Assembly (NCBI RefSeq): GCF_018860765.1
Contig: NZ_JAHKPV010000019.1
Coordinates: forward strand, 124,001-188,000
Origin: Marinobacter salexigens
GTDB taxonomy: Bacteria; Pseudomonadota; Gammaproteobacteria; Pseudomonadales; Oleiphilaceae
Length of the DNA: 64,000 nucleotides
Direction of reading: 5' to 3'
In this document: piece by piece, positions 18,715-27,015 of the stretch
Numbering within the stretch: the first letter of the stretch is position 1
How the letters are laid out: every line of letters begins with the position of its first letter
Notes under the pieces: generated by a model
What the model saw: the letters and a program-made list of their open reading frames with translations, nothing else
Told to the model about the DNA's origin: nothing
The model's database searches: none
Program-made: the position numbers and the translations under genes

Positions 18715-19593
18715 TTAAGAGCCTGAAGGGACCTGCAGGTTGCGAATCAGTTTGCCCAGTGTCTGGGCAACTTCTTCTACCTGACTTCGATTTGGCGCCA
18801 GTTGGAACAAACGCGAGCCGTCTCGTGGGTCATATACCCAGCAGGTCGCTACTGCAGACTCACAGCCCCACTCGACTTGGGGATTTACACCAAAGACCTG
18901 CACCTGCGTCGCTGTTCGGGTAGCACCGCCAGCACTATTCAGTTTAATTTCCTGAATGGCAATGGCATTCCCGCTCACGTTCACGCGATACTCAATATCC
19001 GGCCGCTTATCAAGGCGCACAACCTCTTGACTTTCCCGCCATGCTGCAGTGCCCAACAAACTGTTGAGATGCAATAACAAGGCTTCTCGGTCGGAGTCTG
19101 CCAAATACAACTTCCGCAAAGATTCAAGCCGACTGTCGCCGGCAGGCTCAATCACGGCTATTTTGGCATCGCTGCTGGTTTGAGGCGCCTGAGCTTTTGC
19201 TTTGCGCGCTCGCTCGATGTTGGTAAGGAGCTTTAGGCCTTCCTGGTAATGCTCGCCTTCCGTACCCGCTTTCGTCACATACGCTTCAAATGCTGATTGA
19301 GCTTCGTTGAGGTGCGAAGATTGCAGCATTACCTTGCCGCGGTAATAGTGATAGTCGACCGGTTTTTCTGCCTCCAATAGCTGCAAGCGGTTTAGGTACT
19401 CACCAGCTTCGCCCCAGCTCTCATCTGTTACCGCCTCTTCTATAGCAAGCATTAGCCGACGCGCTTCGTGCTCGGGCGCAAGCGCTGCCACCTGCCCGGC
19501 CACTAGTGCTGAAGCCATAACCGCCACTTTGACCATGTGGCGACCTTTTAACCTCCAAACCGATAAGCGGCTATTCCCGAAACATACTGCCAT
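18715..19593 (-). CDS. Exported TPR-like protein of unknown function downstream of rmuC
   Basis: A 292-residue protein that I do not recognise. The ATG at 19593 is supported by AGGAG eight bases upstream, overlapping the rmuC stop. After a long basic n-region there is a hydrophobic segment (about 21-39) ending AALA, probably a signal peptide. Residues about 40-130 look like alpha-helical tetratricopeptide-type repeats (AGEYLNRLQLLE, YYRGKVMLQSSHLNEAQSAFEAY). The C-terminal half has beta character and two cysteines in WGCESAVATCW that could form a disulfide. It is co-transcribed with rmuC (5-bp gap). A periplasmic role is likely; function is unknown. Confidence 0.6.
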   Translation of the reverse strand: MAVCFGNSRLSVWRLKGRHMVKVAVMASALVAGQVAALAPEHEARRLMLAIEEAVTDESWGEAGEYLNRLQLLEAEKPVDYHYYRGKVMLQSSHLNEAQSAFEAYVTKAGTEGEHYQEGLKLLTNIERARKAKAQAPQTSSDAKIAVIEPAGDSRLESLRKLYLADSDREALLLHLNSLLGTAAWRESQEVVRLDKRPDIEYRVNVSGNAIAIQEIKLNSAGGATRTATQVQVFGVNPQVEWGCESAVATCWVYDPRDGSRLFQLAPNRSQVEEVAQTLGKLIRNLQVPSGS

Positions 19594-19598
19594 GGCAC

Positions 19599-21017
19599 TT
19601 ACTCCTGATCGTTATCTGCACCAATTGCCTGCTTTTCTGAATCCGCCTTTTCGCGGGTTAACTCCTGCTCAGAATCTACCTCTGCCTGATCCACGATAGC
19701 TTTTGGCAGCTCTCTTTTTACCCTCACTCCAAGCTCAACAAACCTATTAGCTTGTGAGATAAGGTTGCCCCGGCCCCTAGTCAGCGTGTTCATGGCGGAG
19801 TCATAAGTAACCTGAGCGGTATGAAGCTGCCCACCAAGGCGCTCCATGGCTTCAACAAACACCCTGAGTTTGTCATAAACAGCGCCCGCGCGCTCTGCTA
19901 TCAAGCGCGCATTCTGGCTCTGGCGTTCGTATCGCCAGATGTTTTCGACCGTGCGTAGGGTTGCCAGCAACGTTGTAGGTGTTACTACAATAATCTTTCG
20001 CTCGAAAGCTTCCGAGAAAAGGTTCTCGTCTTTCTGAAAAGCTGCCACAAATGCCGGTTCAATGGGCATGAAAAGAAAAACAAAGTCTGGCGAGTGTAGG
20101 CCGTCCAATTGACTATAGTCTTTCTCACTGAGCGTGCGAATATGATTCCGCACAGCTTCAACGTGATTTTTAAGGGCGTCTTCCCGGGCATTATCATCTT
20201 CTTCCGTGACCCACTTCTGATAGGCCACCAAGGATACTTTTGAATCAATCACCAGATTACGATTATCCGGGAGATGCACCACCACATCCGGCCGAAGCAA
20301 ATGGTTCTCAGTGTCGCGGTAACTGCCTTGCGTGTCGTACTCAATACCTTTACGCAGCCCGGATTTTTCCAAAACCCGCTCAAGAATCAACTCACCCCAG
20401 TTGCCCTGAATTTTTTTGTCGCCCTTCAGGGCGCGGGTCAAGTTAGCGGCCTCTTCAGTGATCTGCCGGTTTAGATCCTGAAGCGACTTTATCTCACTGC
20501 GAAGCGCTTGTCGGTCTCGAGTTTCAGTGGTGTATACATCTTCCACCCGCTTTCGGAAATCCTGCAACTGGTCACGGAAAGGATTGAGCAGAGTATCCAG
20601 ACTGGTGCGCGTTTGCTGAGTAAAGCGCTCACTCTTCTGCTCGAAAATGCGGTTGGCAAGATTTTCGAATTCCTGTTTCAAGGCATCTCGGTTGCGCTCC
20701 AGCAGCGCGAGCTTCTCCGTAGCCGAACGCCTTTCCTCTTTCAGAACAGCCTGCTGTTCTCGCAACAAGGCACGGGCTTCGCCCAACTCCCCGCCGAGCC
20801 TATCAATCTTCGCTTGCTGGTTTTGGCGCTCTTCTAAAAGCTCTTCTATTCGCCTGTTCTGGGCAGCTACATCCGATTGCAGGCCAGCCGCCCGCCTTTC
20901 CGACTTAGCCCTTGCCAGAAGACCCACAATAACAACCGTGGTTACAAACAGCAGGGCAACCAGTGCCGCCATCATCTCAGGCCGGGATAGCATCAGTTCG
21001 CTCACGGCCTTAGGCAC
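19599..21017 (-). CDS. rmuC: DNA recombination protein RmuC
   Basis: About 472 residues from GTG 21017, which has GGAGGAG eight bases upstream; an in-frame TTG at 21023 is too close to that site. A single N-terminal membrane segment (MMAALVALLFVTTVVIVGLL) is followed by a long coiled coil (about 35-150) and the conserved RmuC domain (about 170-430; VVHLPDNRNLVIDSKVSL, VFLFMPIEPAFVAAF). RmuC limits inversions at short repeats and has a nuclease-like fold; it is probably membrane-tethered and cytoplasmic. The last 30 residues are charged and variable. Confidence 0.92.
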   Translation of the reverse strand: MPKAVSELMLSRPEMMAALVALLFVTTVVIVGLLARAKSERRAAGLQSDVAAQNRRIEELLEERQNQQAKIDRLGGELGEARALLREQQAVLKEERRSATEKLALLERNRDALKQEFENLANRIFEQKSERFTQQTRTSLDTLLNPFRDQLQDFRKRVEDVYTTETRDRQALRSEIKSLQDLNRQITEEAANLTRALKGDKKIQGNWGELILERVLEKSGLRKGIEYDTQGSYRDTENHLLRPDVVVHLPDNRNLVIDSKVSLVAYQKWVTEEDDNAREDALKNHVEAVRNHIRTLSEKDYSQLDGLHSPDFVFLFMPIEPAFVAAFQKDENLFSEAFERKIIVVTPTTLLATLRTVENIWRYERQSQNARLIAERAGAVYDKLRVFVEAMERLGGQLHTAQVTYDSAMNTLTRGRGNLISQANRFVELGVRVKRELPKAIVDQAEVDSEQELTREKADSEKQAIGADNDQE

Positions 21018-21299
21018 AAGCAAAGCTCCTCCGGATTATCCGTATATTTAAGGATTTTCGTAATGTTAATCGCGTATTACATTGTATAGGAGCATAACGA
21101 TTTTTTCGCTGGCGTTATTTTCTATGAGGCACATGCACGGCCTGCACCACGACTGCTTGGCATTTTGGTCACGCACCTAGAATCGGCTCTAGACCCAATA
21201 CATAATATCGATTAAAAGAGTAGTGTCGTCCGCAATAAATGGCATTACACTTTTTTAACGGCTTTTAGGTCGGCACAGAACCAAACTGGATTACTAACA

Positions 21300-21674
21300 A
21301 TGCTGAAAGAACTCTGGCGAAAGCTAGGTGCAGATTTTCTACAAGCCGACAGCCCATACGACGAGTGCACAGACTTAGCACCGGAAGGTTATGGTCCAGA
21401 GGATTTTAGGATTCTCCCCCATATCACCCACACCGGCGAGTTTCACCTTGAGAGGCTCACAGCGCTGTTAAAAAGCCGATATGGAAAAAGCTCTGAAGCA
21501 GAAAGCGCCCTAAGCGACGATGCGATACGCGACATTATCGTTTTTGCCGCGCGAATTCAGGACCAAGACATACAAAAAGAACTGCTTCTTTTTTATCTCA
21601 ACTGTTCGCCAGTGGTGCAAGAACATTTGCGTTCTGATGAAGTGCTTGGTACCAGTCATTTCTTATCCCGCTGA
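21300..21674 (+). CDS. Small hypothetical protein
   Basis: A 124-residue acidic protein with no signal peptide or membrane segment. I recognise no domain. The N-terminal half is rich in Asp, Pro and Tyr (QADSPYDECTDLAPEGYGPED); the C-terminal half is helical (DDAIRDIIVFAARIQDQDIQKELLLFYL). The ribosome site is poor and 276 bp of noncoding sequence lie upstream. It may be lineage-restricted. Frame length and normal amino-acid composition favour a real gene, but this is not certain. Confidence 0.5.
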   Translation: MLKELWRKLGADFLQADSPYDECTDLAPEGYGPEDFRILPHITHTGEFHLERLTALLKSRYGKSSEAESALSDDAIRDIIVFAARIQDQDIQKELLLFYLNCSPVVQEHLRSDEVLGTSHFLSR

Positions 21675-21786
21675 ATTGCTTCTTCAGGCGGTTAAAAAGC
21701 ATCCCCTTAACCAACTGTAAAACAACGACACACGTTGATTGTTGTATACTCCCGCTCCGGATCATCTCCGTATAAACTTTTAGACC

Positions 21787-21813
21787 GTCACATTTTCTTT
21801 TTCGGGATGTGAC
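21787..21813. promoter_or_regulatory. Inverted repeat in the leader of the retropepsin operon
   Basis: GTCACAT (21787-21793) and ATGTGAC (21807-21813) form a perfect 7-bp inverted repeat with 13-base spacing, 25 bases before the ATG at 21838. It lies downstream of a TATACT (-10-like, 21745-21750), so it would be in the mRNA leader as a hairpin or be a repressor site. Confidence 0.4.
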
Positions 21814-21837
21814 CGACAACGGGCTCAGGGGTTTTTC

Positions 21838-22629
21838 ATGTGTTTTAAACGATTGCGAGCTGGTCGATCGGCGCTCTCCGTCACAGTTCTTACTGGCACT
21901 GTATTGCTAGCGGGTTGTGCGACAGACAGCTATTTCATGGTTCCGAAATCCGATCTTGGCGAGCTCAAAACCTCGGTTCAGAGCCAGCGCGCCACGTTGG
22001 TCACCATGGAAGACAACGCAAAGGTTCGACATGAAAAGGTCCTGGAGCATACCGATGCCTCAACCCAAAAGGTCCTTGAAGCCATTGCAACGCAAGTTGC
22101 CAAACCTTCCTGCCCTCCCATGCCGGCCCAGAAAGCCTGCCCAGCCTCCGACAAATCAAAAGGGCAGGCTGATCGACTGAAAGGAAAAGTCATTGTTGGT
22201 GAGGTAGAGAACTTTTATCTGGCTGGCCCCGGGCTTATCTACAAAGCCCGCATTGATAGCGGAGCGGAAACATCCTCGATAGATGCCCGAAACGTTACTC
22301 GTTTCGAACGCGACGGCAGCAATTGGGTTCGTTTTGACGTTCCTGTTCCCGGCGCTGAAGAGTTCATTACCCTTGAGAAAGAAATTTCCCGACGCGTCAA
22401 GGTTATTCAAGCCAGTGCAGATGGCGCGGAACGGCGTGTCGTTGTAGAGCTTCAGTTCTCCATTGGTGACCACCAGCAAGTGGCAGAGTTTACGCTCGCA
22501 GACCGAAGCAACCTCACTTATCAGGCTCTTATTGGCCGCAACGTGCTTAGGGACGTCATGCTGATTGATGTCGGCAAGGAGTACGCAACCGAGCTGCCTG
22601 AATCCATCCGTACAGACAACGGGAAATAA
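21838..22629 (+). CDS. Retropepsin-like protease lipoprotein (ATP-dependent Zn protease family, PF05618)
   Basis: A 263-residue lipoprotein: signal peptide ending LLAGC (Cys27), a helical linker (about 35-110), then a single retropepsin-like domain with the aspartate motif IDSGAETSSIDA (Asp140). The family name 'ATP-dependent zinc protease' is historical; Iyer and co-workers (2009) described it as pepsin-fold and operon-linked to ATP-grasp amidoligases. The lipobox places the catalytic domain outside the cytoplasm. It is the first of three tightly spaced genes (2-bp and 1-bp gaps) with a 7TM transglutaminase-like protein and an ATP-grasp enzyme. It may cut or trim a product of that system; the substrate is unknown. 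Confidence 0.85.
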   Translation: MCFKRLRAGRSALSVTVLTGTVLLAGCATDSYFMVPKSDLGELKTSVQSQRATLVTMEDNAKVRHEKVLEHTDASTQKVLEAIATQVAKPSCPPMPAQKACPASDKSKGQADRLKGKVIVGEVENFYLAGPGLIYKARIDSGAETSSIDARNVTRFERDGSNWVRFDVPVPGAEEFITLEKEISRRVKVIQASADGAERRVVVELQFSIGDHQQVAEFTLADRSNLTYQALIGRNVLRDVMLIDVGKEYATELPESIRTDNGK

Positions 22630-22631
22630 TA

Positions 22632-24149
22632 GTGACCAGTCCCTCCCGCCTACCCTTTTATATTGCTGTATTTCTGCTCATTACTGCCGGCATTTCACTT
22701 GCTGTTTGGCGACACATTGAACTTGGAATCCCCTGGCTCACCGGGGAACAGCGCCCGGTCTGGATGGTCGAAGCACGGGTAGATTTTGATGGCTCAAATG
22801 AGCCTGTGGTGGCTAGCCTGAACGTTCCCGAGCAACCGCCCGGATTCCGGATCCTGACTGAGCAAGCCGCTTCACCGGGCTATGGTTTTTCGATTATTGA
22901 TAAGGCAGGCAGTCGGCGGGCTGAGTGGACGAAGCGAGAAGTAGTTGGCCCGCAAACTCTGTACTTCAAAGCCCAGTTCATACCAGACCCCAACGCAGAA
23001 CCTGCTCCCCCTGCCCAGCCACCCAAGACCAAACGATTGTTTTGGGAAGAGCCCCAAGCCACCGCAGTACGGGAAATTTTGGCACAGGCTGAGGCTCGCT
23101 CAAGCACACCCGAAAGCATGACCCGTGAGCTGATCCAGCTGATGCAGCCTGACACCCGTGTTCAGAACACAACCCTTCTTGTATCCGAGGCGAATTATCT
23201 TCAGCTACTCGTGAACATGCTCAATCACTCAGGGATTCCGGCACGGACAGCCGATGGCTTAAAACTTGAAGACGCCCGTCGGCGGCAACAACTCACACCT
23301 TTCCTACAGATATACAACGGTGAGCGATGGCTTACCCTGAACCCGAAAACCGCTGCTCAAGGCGTGCCGGAAGACCTAATACTGTGGCGACAGGGCTCGG
23401 AGTCCTTACTCGATGTGGTTGGTGGTGACAACTCCGAAATTAGCTTCTCCATGCTGCGTCAGACTGTACCCGCGCTGCAGCTTGCTGCCATGCAGTTCGA
23501 CGGCGACGGTTTGAGCTTTTTGAGCTTCTATGAACTTCCCATCGAAGAGCAGAGCATGTTCCGTATGCTCCTGTTGCTACCACTTGGGGCGCTTGTGGTT
23601 GCGTTTATGCGCATTGTAATTGGTATCCGCACCTCGGGAACATTCATGCCGGTACTAATTGCGGTTGCCTTTGTTCAAACCACACTGGTACCCGGGCTCG
23701 TTGCCTTTCTGTCCGTCGTAGCTATTGGCTTGGCGATGCGGGGCTACCTTTCTAGCCTGAACTTATTGTTGGTTTCGCGAATATCAGCGCTGATTATTCT
23801 GGTTATTTTCATCACCGCAGGCCTAAGTATCTTCGGTTATCAGATGGGCTTTAACACAGGCATGACCGTCACCTTCTTCCCCATGGTCATAATTGCTTGG
23901 ACGATTGAGCGCATGTCCATCCTATGGGAGGAAGAAGGCGGCCAAGAAGTACTTGTACAAGGTTCTGGCAGCCTATTCGTTGCTATCTGCGCCTACCTGC
24001 TAATGAGCGCACCCTTGGCAGGCCACCTAACATTCAATTTCCCCGAGTTGCACTTCGCAATTTTGGGACTGATTTTGCTAATGGGCCAGTACACAGGCTA
24101 CAAACTCAGCGAGCTCAGACGCTTCACGCCGATGAAGGTCTACGACTGA
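22632..24149 (+). CDS. Inactive transglutaminase fused to seven transmembrane helices
   Basis: A 505-residue protein starting at GTG 22632, two bases after the preceding stop. An N-terminal membrane helix (about 8-27) is followed by a periplasmic region (about 30-310) with a transglutaminase-like core. NYLQLLVNMLNHSGIPAR keeps the GIPAR turn but has no catalytic Cys at the helix start, consistent with the known inactive class (PF14400). Residues about 315-490 form roughly seven hydrophobic helices (PF14402). A cytoplasmic tail GYKLSELRRFTPMKVYD follows. It probably binds a peptide outside and links the lipoprotein protease to the cytoplasmic ATP-grasp enzyme. Confidence 0.88.
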   Translation: MTSPSRLPFYIAVFLLITAGISLAVWRHIELGIPWLTGEQRPVWMVEARVDFDGSNEPVVASLNVPEQPPGFRILTEQAASPGYGFSIIDKAGSRRAEWTKREVVGPQTLYFKAQFIPDPNAEPAPPAQPPKTKRLFWEEPQATAVREILAQAEARSSTPESMTRELIQLMQPDTRVQNTTLLVSEANYLQLLVNMLNHSGIPARTADGLKLEDARRRQQLTPFLQIYNGERWLTLNPKTAAQGVPEDLILWRQGSESLLDVVGGDNSEISFSMLRQTVPALQLAAMQFDGDGLSFLSFYELPIEEQSMFRMLLLLPLGALVVAFMRIVIGIRTSGTFMPVLIAVAFVQTTLVPGLVAFLSVVAIGLAMRGYLSSLNLLLVSRISALIILVIFITAGLSIFGYQMGFNTGMTVTFFPMVIIAWTIERMSILWEEEGGQEVLVQGSGSLFVAICAYLLMSAPLAGHLTFNFPELHFAILGLILLMGQYTGYKLSELRRFTPMKVYD

Positions 24150-24150
24150 T

Positions 24151-25098
24151 ATGGACTGGATCTCTCCGCGCGCACTAAACCGGCTGGGCATGCTGAATAT
24201 GAACCGGCGCAACGTGGACTACATCGCCCGTTATAACGAGCGCTCGTCCTATCCATTGGTAGACAACAAGCTTAAAACAAAGCTGGCCGTTGCAGAATAC
24301 GGCGTAAAAACGCCGCAACTCTTGCAGGTAGTAAAGCAGCAGCACGAAATCTCCCGTTTTAGGGACATGGCCGAAGGGCTTGCAGGGTTTGCCATCAAGC
24401 CCGCAAAGGGTTCTGGCGGCAAAGGCATCACGGTAATCACGGGCCGTGATGGAGACGACTACGTAAAAGCGTCTGGCGCTCGCGTGGGCGCCTCTGTGCT
24501 GGAGCGGCACCTCACCAACATTCTGGCCGGGCTGTATTCACTTGCCGGCACACCCGATGTAGCCATTGTCGAGAGTCTGGTGGAATCAGCCCCTTCACTG
24601 GCCCGCTATTCCCACCAAGGCGTACCTGATATACGCATAGTGGTGTTTCAGGGCTACCCGGTAATGGCCATGTTACGCCTTGCAACCACAGACTCCGACG
24701 GCAAAGCCAATCTGCACCAAGGTGCTGTAGGGGTTGGTCTGGATATAGGCACTGGGAGAAGCCTGAATGCGGTACAGTTTAACCGCCCTATAACACTGCA
24801 CCCCGACACAGGTTTGGCTTTAGAAAATATCAATATTGATGATTGGGAAGAGATGCTGGAAATGGCCTCCCGCTGTTATGAGGCTACAGGTCTAGGCTAT
24901 ATGGGTGTTGACCTTGTGGTAGATTCCAACGAAGGGCCACTGCTACTTGAACTCAACGCTCGACCCGGCTTAGCCATTCAGATGGCAAATGGCCGCGGCC
25001 TGCTACCCCGGCTGCGTGCCGTCGAAAGCCTGAAACGCCCTCACTTTACCCCCGGAGAACGAGCAAACTATGCCATGAAAACGTTTGCGAGTCTTTGA
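24151..25098 (+). CDS. ATP-grasp amidoligase (alpha-L-glutamate ligase-like)
   Basis: A 315-residue ATP-grasp enzyme with FAIKPAKGSGGKGI (80-93, phosphate loop and lysine), VPDIRIVVFQGYPVMAMLR (substrate/ATP strand) and the magnesium motif LLLELNARPGLAIQ. It belongs to the RimK-related group found next to 7TM transglutaminases. Members are expected to form an amide bond using ATP, but no product is established to my knowledge. It begins one base after the 7TM gene and ends before a strong terminator, so the operon has exactly three genes. It is cytoplasmic, with no signal. Confidence 0.88.
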   Translation: MDWISPRALNRLGMLNMNRRNVDYIARYNERSSYPLVDNKLKTKLAVAEYGVKTPQLLQVVKQQHEISRFRDMAEGLAGFAIKPAKGSGGKGITVITGRDGDDYVKASGARVGASVLERHLTNILAGLYSLAGTPDVAIVESLVESAPSLARYSHQGVPDIRIVVFQGYPVMAMLRLATTDSDGKANLHQGAVGVGLDIGTGRSLNAVQFNRPITLHPDTGLALENINIDDWEEMLEMASRCYEATGLGYMGVDLVVDSNEGPLLLELNARPGLAIQMANGRGLLPRLRAVESLKRPHFTPGERANYAMKTFASL

Positions 25099-25114
25099 CC
25101 TGGATAGCAGGCAT

Positions 25115-25147
25115 AAAAAAACCGGAGACAGTTGCTCCGGTTTTTTT
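25115..25147. terminator. Bidirectional terminator (ATP-grasp operon / BCCT gene)
   Basis: Arms ACCGGAG (25121-25127) and CTCCGGT (25135-25141) are extended by A/T pairs, giving T-runs on both strands. It lies between convergent stop codons at 25098 and 25163. Confidence 0.9.
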
Positions 25148-25162
25148 ATACCTCATTGCTTA

Positions 25163-26752
25163 TTACATCTCGCCTCTGGCGATCAGCAACTTACGCTCAT
25201 GAGTAAGGCCTTTGAGTAAGCCCCAAGTCATGATCAGGAGAATCACCGTGAACGGTAAGCCCGCACTCACGGCAGTCGCCTGAATAGCGCCCAAAGCATC
25301 TGCACCGCCACCAAAGATCAATGCGGCTGCAATCGCCCCCTCCATAACTACCCAGAACACGCGCTGAGCGGTTGGCGCATCGGTTTTACCACCAGCCGTT
25401 ATGCTGTCGATTACCAGCGAGCCGGAATCCGAAGATGTAATGAAAAACACCAAAACCAGAACAATGCCAATGAACGAAAGAATACCGGTCAGCGGAAGGT
25501 TTGCGAACATTTGGAAGGTCGCCAGAGAAACCTCTGTAATACCATTTTCCGCTAGTGCACCAATACCCTGATCGATTTGCTCAAGTGCCGCACCGCCAAA
25601 GGAACTCATCCATACCGCTGTAATCACCGTCGGGATGATCAGAACCGCCATCACAAATTCACGAACCGTTCTGCCCTTGGACACTCTGGCGATGAACATA
25701 CCCACAAACGGTGACCAGGAAATCCACCAGGCCCAATAGAATACGGTCCAGCCGCGCATCCAAGCTTCATCGTCACGACCAAACGGGTTGCTGAACGCCA
25801 CAACATTGCTCACATAACTGGAACTGGTCGCCCATAGGTTTTCCAAAATACTCATGGTGGGGCCAGCAAAAATTACGAAGAACAACAGAATACCTGCTAG
25901 CGACATGTTGATATTACTCAGCACTTTCACACCGCCGTCGAGGCCTCGCAGCACAGACATAAGCGCAACCGCTGTTACACCAACAATAATGGCCATTTGA
26001 ACGTTGATGCCCGAACCCATGCCAAACAGATAGTTAAGGCCGGAAGCCGCTTGTTGTGCACCAAAGCCTAGGGAGGTTGCCAAGCCAAAAATGGTGGCAA
26101 CAACGGCCAAACTATCAATAATATGCCCGGGCCACCCCCACACTTTGTCTTTCAGCAAGGGGAAGAACGCCGACCGGATAGTTAACGGCATGTTCTTGTT
26201 ATAAGCAAAAAAGGCCAAAGAAAGCGCAACAATAGAGTACACAGCCCAAGGGTGAAGCCCCCAGTGGTACATGGTAGCGCCCATGGCCAGATTACGGGCC
26301 TCTGGCGTATTCGCTTCTATGCCAAACGGCGTGCCGAACCAACCCGTGTAATAAGCCACTGGCTCTGCCACCGCCCAAAACATCAAGCCAATGCCCATAC
26401 CAGCCGCAAAAAGCATCGCGAACCAGGAAATGGTTGAGAACTCCGGCTTGGCGTCCATACCGCCCAAGCGAATTTTCCCCACGGGCATAAAAATCAACGC
26501 AATACACACGATGACAAAAATGTTGGCGCTAAGCAGAAAGAACCAGTCGAAGGTTTCGATGATGTCGTTCTTGGCGCCATCCAGCAATTCCTTGGCGACC
26601 GTTGGGAACATTAAGGTTCCAATAACGAAAACCACCACCAGTATTGCCGTGATCGGAAAAACCGGCGCATGCAGATCTAGCCCGAATGGTCTTATATTAT
26701 CCTGGCCAGCTACGTAATCCGTTTGATACTCGTCTTTAACTACGTCGCCCAC
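25163..26752 (-). CDS. BCCT-family betaine/choline/carnitine transporter
   Basis: A 529-residue membrane protein with about 12 hydrophobic segments. The glycine-rich GMGIGLMFWAVAEPVAYY (114-131) and the family signature WAWWISWSPFVGMFIARVSKGRTVREF are both intact. BCCT carriers import trimethylammonium solutes such as glycine betaine with Na+ or H+. MGIG (Gly-rich, no Met-Gly-Asp) suits a Na+/betaine-type carrier, though substrate cannot be fixed. The C-tail is short, without the long basic osmosensing extension of BetP. GTG start with AGGAGGCG upstream. Osmolyte import would complement the glucosylglycerate genes at 1.4-6.2 kb. Confidence 0.92.
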   Translation of the reverse strand: MGDVVKDEYQTDYVAGQDNIRPFGLDLHAPVFPITAILVVVFVIGTLMFPTVAKELLDGAKNDIIETFDWFFLLSANIFVIVCIALIFMPVGKIRLGGMDAKPEFSTISWFAMLFAAGMGIGLMFWAVAEPVAYYTGWFGTPFGIEANTPEARNLAMGATMYHWGLHPWAVYSIVALSLAFFAYNKNMPLTIRSAFFPLLKDKVWGWPGHIIDSLAVVATIFGLATSLGFGAQQAASGLNYLFGMGSGINVQMAIIVGVTAVALMSVLRGLDGGVKVLSNINMSLAGILLFFVIFAGPTMSILENLWATSSSYVSNVVAFSNPFGRDDEAWMRGWTVFYWAWWISWSPFVGMFIARVSKGRTVREFVMAVLIIPTVITAVWMSSFGGAALEQIDQGIGALAENGITEVSLATFQMFANLPLTGILSFIGIVLVLVFFITSSDSGSLVIDSITAGGKTDAPTAQRVFWVVMEGAIAAALIFGGGADALGAIQATAVSAGLPFTVILLIMTWGLLKGLTHERKLLIARGEM

Positions 26753-27015
26753 GTATTGGCGCCTCCTGATTTCTGAATTTGGTATCGAAAACTCGTCATA
26801 AATCTGGACTCATACATTACAGACGCGCCATGTTAATGTTTTGAACTCAAAACATCAAAAACACAACGTGTTCATCTCAGCATAGACTAAAGGGGACGCG
26901 CCAAAAGCTAAAAGCTCAAGCAATCGACTATCAGTCCGGTGCCGTATCGATATACTGGATATAAAATGGCGTACTGCACTCTACTCACAGTTTTACGGAG
27001 CCAAGCGAGATACTT

